Shown here: in pieces, positions 5,728 to 10,947 of the stretch
Layout: each line of letters starts with the position of its first letter
Numbering within the stretch: the first letter of the stretch is position 1
DNA from: a virus
IMG/VR virus record: IMGVR_UViG_3300047491_000205
Location: 1-22,897 of that record
Direction: 5' to 3' (one strand)
DNA: 22,897 nucleotides
The notes under the pieces: model-generated
The model's database searches: none
What the model was told of the DNA's origin: nothing
The model's input: only the letters and a program-made list of their open reading frames with translations
Position numbers and translations under genes: made by a program

Positions 5728-6282
5728 TCATTGAACTGACATATTCCAAGACACAATTTTTCTTGGAACATCACTTTTATTTGGTAACGTGTAATGATTT
5801 AACATTCCAGGAAAAAAGATAATAGATCCTTCTACAATGTCTGGAGGAGTAAAATACTCAGTTCCACCTCTTAATAGGTTGTTATAAGGTGATATAAAAT
5901 GCGTAGCAGTATGTATCTCAGGATCATAATCCAAATAACACACTACACTAATGCTAGCACCGTGATTATGGATTTCATGAAACATATTTTTATCTTGCTG
6001 CTGAAACCAAGCAAGAGTAACTTGACAATCATTTAATCCAGAAATTTCTCTGTACCTTCCAATTTCATCTTTAAAGAGAGTAGCGATTCTTTTACTAAGA
6101 TATTGAGATGATTCTGGCGCTTGTTCATAATATGTTGTCTTGATGTACTCAGTTTCTTTTAATTGCTGAGCCTTCATCATTGTGATCAAAAACTGCTTTT
6201 TTTCGATCCAATTGCTTGCCGAGATATGAATAAGAGGAATCCTAAACATATCAATGTAATAATCATTGTTTGTGTCTATCAT
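5728..6282 (-). CDS. 2OG-Fe(II) oxygenase, TIGR02466-like
   Basis: Probably a third iron/2-oxoglutarate dioxygenase, from a different subfamily than the pair downstream. The segment from F101, EIHNHGASISVVCYLD, holds the His-rich iron site (H105/H107). The distal ligand is H163 (GMLNHYTLPN), and R174 (VPRKIVSWNMS) would bind 2OG. The GSIIFFPGMLNH block is typical of the cupin-like core of such phage and bacterioplankton enzymes. It is a soluble protein of 184 residues. Its 5' end overlaps the preceding membrane-protein gene by 20 bases. The substrate is unknown, and no partner enzyme is adjacent. Confidence 0.78.
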   Translation of the reverse strand: MIDTNNDYYIDMFRIPLIHISASNWIEKKQFLITMMKAQQLKETEYIKTTYYEQAPESSQYLSKRIATLFKDEIGRYREISGLNDCQVTLAWFQQQDKNMFHEIHNHGASISVVCYLDYDPEIHTATHFISPYNNLLRGGTEYFTPPDIVEGSIIFFPGMLNHYTLPNKSDVPRKIVSWNMSVQ

Positions 6283-6505
6283 TTAATTCTTTTTCCAATT
6301 CTTTAGCAAGTTTCATCGAACGACGCCATATCATATATTTTACCACAGGATTTGCAGGATTGTGTAACAACCACCACTTCATCTTTTCATACTGAAATCT
6401 TATTAATCTTGTAATCAAAACTATTGCTGCTGCAACACTACTATCTGTTACAATCACATATGCAAGAACAGCAAATATAATAAAATATATGTATTGTGGA
6501 CTCAT
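6263..6505 (-). CDS. Small membrane protein, 80 residues
   Basis: ATG 6505 (MSPQYIYFIIFAVLAYVIVT) is chosen over a GTG three codons earlier, because the ATG overlaps the previous stop by one base (TGATG). Residues 5-21 and possibly 26-38 are hydrophobic, giving one long or two short membrane helices. A basic, helical cytoplasmic tail follows (MIWRRSMKLAKELEKELNDR). The positive tail points inward by the positive-inside rule. Function unknown. Confidence 0.72.
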   Translation of the reverse strand: MSPQYIYFIIFAVLAYVIVTDSSVAAAIVLITRLIRFQYEKMKWWLLHNPANPVVKYMIWRRSMKLAKELEKELNDRHKQ

Positions 6506-6699
6506 CAGTGCCACCGTAAACCATTTAGATATTCTAGCACAGTTTCTCGTATGTCCATCAACTCATGAAAACAACGTTGTTCATGAGCCGCTTGCCTTAA
6601 CTCACTATCTGGTTTATAAACACTCTCAATAAACAAATCTAAACCACGATTCCATTTGTCTTGTTTAGATTCATTATCATTAATTACATAGTCATCCAT
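6505..6699 (-). CDS. Hypothetical protein, 64 residues
   Basis: ATG 6699 (MDDYVINDNESKQDKWNRGL) has GGAG nine bases upstream; a TTG five codons earlier is part of that same ribosome binding site and is rejected. The protein is acidic and helical, with a His/Cys-containing middle (AAHEQRCFHELMDIRETVLE). A TAAATA motif formed by the preceding stop codon lies about 24 bases upstream. No family recognised. Confidence 0.7.
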   Translation of the reverse strand: MDDYVINDNESKQDKWNRGLDLFIESVYKPDSELRQAAHEQRCFHELMDIRETVLEYLNGLRWH

Positions 6700-6721
6700 T
6701 ATGGAAATCTCCAAATTTATT

Positions 6722-6729
6722 CTATTTAA
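6722..6729 (-). promoter_or_regulatory. Late-promoter-like motif GTTAAATA at a stop codon
   Basis: The stop TAA of the 87-residue gene is followed by ATA, making a TAAATA core. A GGAG and the next ATG follow within about 25 bases. This is one of four places in the window where the stop codon supplies the first half of the late-type motif. It is the weakest of the four by flanking match. Confidence 0.35.
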
Positions 6730-6989
6730 CCAAGAAACTCTTCCAGAGTTGCAGATCCTTTTTTAGATTTTTTAGTTTTAATTTGACGTTGAATGTATGT
6801 TCTGGCGGCAGAGTAGTTGTTTGCTAGATGAACCTGTTGTCCATTGTGAATGATGACAAACTTTTTAGAATTTATCATCGGAACTGCTGCCCACATTCCG
6901 TCTTTGGTAACATAACCTTGTGGATCTCCTGGGGTAGGATCAAGAACTCCAGGGCGATCAATAAAAGGTTTTTGGAATGCCTCGCTCAT
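6726..6989 (-). CDS. Hypothetical protein, 87 residues
   Basis: Begins MSEAFQKPFIDRPGVLDPTP. The first 30 residues are Pro/Gly-rich and probably extended. The rest forms a small domain (MWAAVPMINSKKFVIIHNGQ, then VHLANNYSAARTYIQRQIKT), followed by a Lys-rich stretch and a Leu-Phe tail. The basic linker KTKKSKKG could bind nucleic acid. It overlaps the preceding 46-residue gene by one base (TGATG). Family not recognised. Confidence 0.75.
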   Translation of the reverse strand: MSEAFQKPFIDRPGVLDPTPGDPQGYVTKDGMWAAVPMINSKKFVIIHNGQQVHLANNYSAARTYIQRQIKTKKSKKGSATLEEFLG

Positions 6990-7129
6990 CAGAATACTGC
7001 AGTGACACCAATTACCCTAGCACTCGGATTACGTGCCAGAGCAGTACGCTTGGCATCCTCATAATCACGTGCCTCAACAAACTCATCAAAGACCTTGCCA
7101 GCGACATAGAGTTGGACTTTGCAGCGCAT
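6989..7129 (-). CDS. Hypothetical protein, 46 residues, strong ribosome binding site
   Basis: A short gene starting MRCKVQLYVAGKVFDEFVEA. Its start is strongly supported by AGGAGG ten bases before the ATG and by the one-base overlap with the next gene. The predicted fold is beta-beta-alpha-beta: a strand pair (KVQLYVAGKVFDEFV), a helix (DYEDAKRTALAR) and a last strand (ARVIGVTAVF). It is the first gene after the terminator-promoter cassette downstream of the helicase. Function unknown. Confidence 0.75.
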   Translation of the reverse strand: MRCKVQLYVAGKVFDEFVEARDYEDAKRTALARNPSARVIGVTAVF

Positions 7130-7157
7130 TGGGGGAATTCCTCCTGATGTGTAGGTA

Positions 7158-7192
7158 GTTTAGCAGAAAACTCAGCGTTTGACAACGCTGAT
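7158..7192 (-). terminator. Terminator overlapping the helicase stop, then a -10-like box (cassette 2)
   Basis: On the minus strand TCAGCGTT (7192-7185), loop GTCA and AACGCTGA (7180-7173) form an eight-pair hairpin that includes the helicase stop codon. TTTT follows at 7171-7168, then CTGC, then TAAACT (7163-7158), a weak -10 with an upstream TG. Eleven bases (GTTTTCTGCTA) are identical to the cassette upstream of the helicase. Confidence 0.7.
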
Positions 7193-8407
7193 GGCAGGCA
7201 GACCCTGTTGGAACACGGTGTCCACCACCGCTTGGACCTTCTTAGCGGTGCTGATGCCCACAGAAGAGTAGACAGGGATGCAGACCAACCCAAAGGACTT
7301 GGTGTAGTCTGCAAGGGCGCCAGGGGCGATCCTGCCGCTGCTGAGACCCTCTGCGTCGTCCTTGTGCAGGCGAATGACCCGTCCGATGGTCTGAGAGATG
7401 CCGATGTAATCCATAGACCGCATAAACAGGACCGCTTCCAGACCAGACACGTTGATGCCCTCGCTCAGGATGCTGTGATGAAGAACCACAAACTTCTTAG
7501 AGTCATCCTTACCCCAAGCACTCAGAGTGTCAAAGAACACCTCACGGTTGACCTTCTGACCATCAATCACGGCACCAGTCTTGGACGTGATATACATCCA
7601 AGAGAAACCACGCTCCTCCAGTTGAGTGCAGAAATCAGTCTCAGAAACCAGGGAAATGATCTGTTTGGTTGCCTTGGAGCAAATCAGAACCTTGCCCACT
7701 TCCTGAGCATCAATAGTCTGAATCAGGTTCTCACAGTCAACATCAGCAACAATCTGACCCTTGGAGAGCATCTCAAACTGCTGCACCACAACCTTAGGAG
7801 GAACGATGAAACCACCGTCCACCAATTCAGGGGCAGGCACATTGCAGATCACGTTGCCATAAACGGCAGCATCATTCATGCCAGGTTTGGAAATAGTAGC
7901 AGAATGCTTAGGAGTAGCAGTGAAGAAATAGCAGCGGTCAGCAGAAGCAGCGAAGTGCTCCGTAGCAGGAAAAAAGTGACGCTGGACGCTGTTGTGTGCT
8001 TCATCAAAGTAAATGGTATCAACGTGAATGTCTGCCTGCTGCAGGCGCTGCAGGGAGTTGTAAGTGGTGAAGATCAGTTGATGCTTATAGGCACGACGGG
8101 ACCAGTTGTGAATCTCAGAAGGTTTGGTCGTGCTTTGGTGATGCGTCTCACCACTATGAACGTGCAGAACAGCAGCAGTCGTGATAAACTCAAGGAACTC
8201 ACTGGACAACTGCTCTGCCAGGAGGATGCGCGGCGCCACCACTACAATGGTCTTAGGAGCATCAGACTGAAACTCACGCAGGGCATCAAAGATGGCAATA
8301 TTGGTCTTGCCACCGCCAGTCGGAATGATCACCTGACCCTTGCGGTGCTGCAGCAGGGAATCCAGAGCACGGTGCTGGTGGGGACGGAGTTGAATCACTG
8401 ACCTCAT
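7172..8407 (-). CDS. Superfamily 2 DNA/RNA helicase (UvsW-like)
   Basis: A complete SF2 helicase of 411 residues. Motif I is PTGGGKTN at 29-36, motif II is DEAH at 135-138, motif III is TAT at 163-165, motif V lies around 312-328 (SILSEGINVSGLEAVLFM), and motif VI is QTIGRVIR at 339-346 with its arginine finger. An RPHQHRAL segment at 8-15 serves as a Q-like motif. It should use ATP to move along or unwind branched nucleic acids, as T4 UvsW does in recombination and replication restart. It is shorter than T4 UvsW (about 500 residues), so I call it UvsW-like only. It is far richer in G+C than its neighbours (40 of 60 bases at 7321-7380) and stands alone between two terminator-promoter cassettes. 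Confidence 0.88.
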   Translation of the reverse strand: MRSVIQLRPHQHRALDSLLQHRKGQVIIPTGGGKTNIAIFDALREFQSDAPKTIVVVAPRILLAEQLSSEFLEFITTAAVLHVHSGETHHQSTTKPSEIHNWSRRAYKHQLIFTTYNSLQRLQQADIHVDTIYFDEAHNSVQRHFFPATEHFAASADRCYFFTATPKHSATISKPGMNDAAVYGNVICNVPAPELVDGGFIVPPKVVVQQFEMLSKGQIVADVDCENLIQTIDAQEVGKVLICSKATKQIISLVSETDFCTQLEERGFSWMYITSKTGAVIDGQKVNREVFFDTLSAWGKDDSKKFVVLHHSILSEGINVSGLEAVLFMRSMDYIGISQTIGRVIRLHKDDAEGLSSGRIAPGALADYTKSFGLVCIPVYSSVGISTAKKVQAVVDTVFQQGLPAISVVKR

Positions 8408-8420
8408 TGCGTATAGGACT

Positions 8421-8426
8421 ATTATA
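8421..8426 (-). promoter_or_regulatory. Extended -10 promoter for the helicase
   Basis: TGCTATAAT on the minus strand gives a perfect -10 with the extended TGn element. It comes four bases after the TTTT of the terminator at 8431-8462. No recognisable -35 is present, because that position falls in the terminator stem. The predicted start leaves only a seven-base leader before ATG 8407. Confidence 0.65.
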
Positions 8427-8430
8427 GCAG

Positions 8431-8462
8431 AAAACCGCCCCTGGTGCGACCCAGTGGACGGT
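8431..8462 (-). terminator. Intrinsic terminator of the tail-fibre operon (cassette 3)
   Basis: Minus-strand ACCGTCC (8462-8456) pairs with GGGCGGT (8440-8434, one G-T pair). Inside it, CTGG pairs with CCAG around a six-base loop, with one bulged A. A TTTT run follows. The GC-rich stem plus T run directly downstream of the last fibre gene is a textbook rho-independent terminator. It is followed after four bases by the helicase -10. Confidence 0.8.
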
Positions 8463-8496
8463 TCTTTAAGTGTCCTAGTATCTCATCTCCAACCCA

Positions 8497-8532
8497 GACA
8501 AAGGTAGTCTAACAATAAAAGACTACTTTGTC
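8497..8532 (-). repeat. Second hairpin after the fibre operon
   Basis: GACAAAGTAGTC (8532-8521) and GACTACCTTTGTC (8509-8497) are inverted copies with one bulged base, around an 11-base AT-rich loop. There is no T run on either strand, so it is not a typical terminator. It could protect the 3' end of the fibre mRNA or pause polymerase before the true terminator 35 bases on. Confidence 0.6.
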
Positions 8533-8540
8533 AATCATTA

Positions 8541-8885
8541 TCAAGCAGGATTTATCTGAAGTGCTCCTGCATTACTTACAGATAATCTATATTTTGTGCC
8601 ATTTGCCGCAGTTAAAATCAAACCCTGAGATGTATTAATTCCAGCACGAATATCTCCACCAACAACATCCACAAAATATGCTGGAGTTGTACTTCCTACA
8701 CCAACATAATTTCCTGTTGTAGTGTCAATAACTAGATCAGAAACTATCTTACCACCAATACTTACATCAGTGCTGATAGCGACTGTGTTAGCATTAAGGT
8801 TTAAATTATTTGGACTCTGAAGCGTTGGTGATCCCGAAGATCCAATGAGGGTAAACTCTTTAACGCCAAATTTTTTATTTGCCAT
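8541..8885 (-). CDS. Small tail-fibre-like structural protein, 114 residues
   Basis: Begins MANKKFGVKEFTLIGSSGSP. It is rich in Ser, Thr, Asn, Gly and Val in short alternating strands. It carries the fibre motif GNYVGVGSTTPAYFVDVVGG, the same type as VGIGTSVPSEVLDVRG in the 978-residue protein. It is probably a virion protein, either a short fibre subunit or a cap/adaptor in the adhesin complex. It is the last gene of the fibre operon, 18 bases after the protease stop, with a TAAATA motif in between. No enzyme motif. Confidence 0.78.
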   Translation of the reverse strand: MANKKFGVKEFTLIGSSGSPTLQSPNNLNLNANTVAISTDVSIGGKIVSDLVIDTTTGNYVGVGSTTPAYFVDVVGGDIRAGINTSQGLILTAANGTKYRLSVSNAGALQINPA

Positions 8886-8900
8886 CTCAGTTTTTAAAAA

Positions 8901-8908
8901 TATTTAGG
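8901..8908 (-). promoter_or_regulatory. Late-promoter-like motif CCTAAATA at a stop codon
   Basis: The protease stop codon TAA plus ATA forms the TAAATA core 15 bases before the ATG of the 114-residue gene. In T4-like phages such cores are read by the late sigma factor gp55 with the gp45 clamp. It would allow the small fibre gene to be expressed separately from the large genes before it. Confidence 0.5.
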
Positions 8909-10943
8909 CTTTGATGGTTAATGGTCCAGATACAGTTAATCCATTGCCACGGAAAAAGTCAATAGCATCAGTCTTACCACCTTCTGGTAATTCGTAAATT
9001 ACAATACCTTCTCCACCCTCTAAACTATTTACATCAGACCAGTTGGAATCATTAGCAGTTACTGATTCTCTTCCATAATAAAACTGCTCTGGTTTTTGTC
9101 TCTGAAGACCTTTTTTAAGGTAGTTTCTAACTTCTCTCCAACTCCAGTCTCGATTATTAGATAATAAACAAGCAATCAATCCTGTGGCAACAGGACAAGC
9201 AGCACTAGTTCCACCAAATTTACCGTCATACATCGATGGAGTTCCACCTGTGTAAGTATCATATCTCAATCGATTGCTTCCATATCCAGAAGAACTATAC
9301 CATTGTGCTGTTAAAATACCGTCTGCTGGTGCATAACAATCGATTGAGTTACCCATATCACTATAATTAACCTTTCTCTCTAACCCAGAACCTGTAAATG
9401 AGTCATCCAGAGCACCAATATTAATTGCAGGATAAACATACTGTGCTGTTTTTCCTAAATGTTGAGGGAATCCTCTACGATTTGTTGTTGGATAAACAGA
9501 AATTCCAATGTTATAAAATGCACCATCAGTAACTGCTGCATTAGCAGTATCATTAAAGAAATTATTAAAGTCGGGATGATTTGGTTCGACTTGCTTTTGA
9601 TTGGAATTTCCCGCTGCAACAACAAAAATAACTCCAGCATTAATCATTTCTTCACCAGCAGCAGTCCAAGTATTGTCAATAAATTCTGATTTCATTCTAT
9701 TTCCAGAGTCTCCATAATATCCAACCCACTTCATAAATCCTGGTGCAGTATTAGTTGCATTAAGTGGACCAAGATTTTTATTTACATAAGCAACTCCAGA
9801 TTGAGTTCTATCAAGATTTAATCCAACTTGATAGTAGTAATATCCATTATTTGGCGGCGCAGAACGATAACCCCAACTATTGCTACTTACTGTTGGATCT
9901 TTAGTTCCATAAGTTGGATTGATTGGTTTTGAATTATGAAAAATTTTCATCATATCAAAATAGACACCAATACCAACACCATTGGTATTATAAACATTTA
10001 CAAACCACTTGTTTGCATTATAAGCCCAACCTTGTGTTCTACCATAAGTTGCAGCACAGCAAGGTGTTCCGTGATCGCCAACTGATCCTACAGAAGTATT
10101 TGATCCAGTACAGAATGATCTTGTATAACTGGAAGTAACTTGTACTGTCCCTATTCCGATAAAATCAAGTGATCGATTTGATGAATTTGACCACCACGTT
10201 TTTGCTTCTGATTCTGTTGGGACTGTAGAACCATCCCAACGAGTTGTAAGTCTAGTTCCAGGACTTGCATTAAACCAGGCAGGATCAATGTAATAAGGTG
10301 CGTCAAGAGCGAGATCCATAAGATCACAAGTGCCACCAAATAAATTTCCACCAACGTAGTCTGTTGGATTTACAGTTCCAGTTGCATTACTTTGGAATTC
10401 GACGTGCCCAAACCAACAACCATCATCACCAACAATAACATCCACATCAGGAGCTCCACCACTGTTTACTGTAATAGTGTCACTAATTACAGTATTAGCA
10501 GGTCCACCAGCCCAAGGATTATCTCTTTGAGTACATCTCAAAAGTTGATGACCTGTTCTACCCGCTTCTGCTGCGGTTGGTGAAGTTGGAAGATCTCCAC
10601 TATCATAAAAGTTTCTATAATTCTTTACTGAAGATGGAAGTCTTTCTCTTTCTGTTAGAGAAGTTGCATAAAGTTCCTCAGCAGGAGGCATAATTTCATC
10701 AAAGTAAGAATCATAATCTAGACTTACGAATCTCACTTTTGGATGATTTTTTAGAGAGGCAACTTCATCTTCATCAAGAAGATAGACTGCCCTAGTGTCA
10801 CTGTGATCTCTTATATTACCAACCTCAACCGCGTGGGAAGGTATATTATCTTCTAGTGTTCCATCTTGCGTCAAAACTTCGTGGATGTAAGTCCAATCTT
10901 CTGGAGTATAACATCCAACTTCGTATAACTTCTTCTCAGACAT
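8904..10943 (-). CDS. Subtilisin-like serine protease with propeptide (S8), tail operon
   Basis: A 679-residue subtilase with a full catalytic set: D173 (VIVGDDGCW), H291 (GDHGTPCCAA), oxyanion N446 (VVAAGNSNQ) and S580 (GGTSAACPVATG). Residues 38-80 (RAVYLLDEDEVASLKNHPKV) look like an inhibitor-I9 propeptide, so it is probably made as a zymogen. The gap between Asp and His is over 110 residues, much longer than in subtilisin. No secretion signal is seen. The last residues (LTVSGPLTIKA) resemble the beta repeats of the neighbouring fibre proteins, suggesting attachment to the virion. It starts four bases after the 978-residue gene. Possible roles are digestion of host surface proteins or processing of the fibres; both are inference. 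Confidence 0.88.
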   Translation of the reverse strand: MSEKKLYEVGCYTPEDWTYIHEVLTQDGTLEDNIPSHAVEVGNIRDHSDTRAVYLLDEDEVASLKNHPKVRFVSLDYDSYFDEIMPPAEELYATSLTERERLPSSVKNYRNFYDSGDLPTSPTAAEAGRTGHQLLRCTQRDNPWAGGPANTVISDTITVNSGGAPDVDVIVGDDGCWFGHVEFQSNATGTVNPTDYVGGNLFGGTCDLMDLALDAPYYIDPAWFNASPGTRLTTRWDGSTVPTESEAKTWWSNSSNRSLDFIGIGTVQVTSSYTRSFCTGSNTSVGSVGDHGTPCCAATYGRTQGWAYNANKWFVNVYNTNGVGIGVYFDMMKIFHNSKPINPTYGTKDPTVSSNSWGYRSAPPNNGYYYYQVGLNLDRTQSGVAYVNKNLGPLNATNTAPGFMKWVGYYGDSGNRMKSEFIDNTWTAAGEEMINAGVIFVVAAGNSNQKQVEPNHPDFNNFFNDTANAAVTDGAFYNIGISVYPTTNRRGFPQHLGKTAQYVYPAINIGALDDSFTGSGLERKVNYSDMGNSIDCYAPADGILTAQWYSSSGYGSNRLRYDTYTGGTPSMYDGKFGGTSAACPVATGLIACLLSNNRDWSWREVRNYLKKGLQRQKPEQFYYGRESVTANDSNWSDVNSLEGGEGIVIYELPEGGKTDAIDFFRGNGLTVSGPLTIKA

Positions 10944-10947
10944 AAGA

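Noticed and set aside
5694-5774. N-terminal extension of the 108-residue gene to a GTG at 5774
   Set aside because: It would overlap the oxygenase gene by 47 bases, and a perfect GGAGG site supports ATG 5693.
7208-8401. A 397-codon open frame on the plus strand opposite the helicase
   Set aside because: It mirrors the helicase reading frame, as GC-rich genes often do. It has no domain, no promoter and no ribosome site, while the minus strand carries every SF2 motif.
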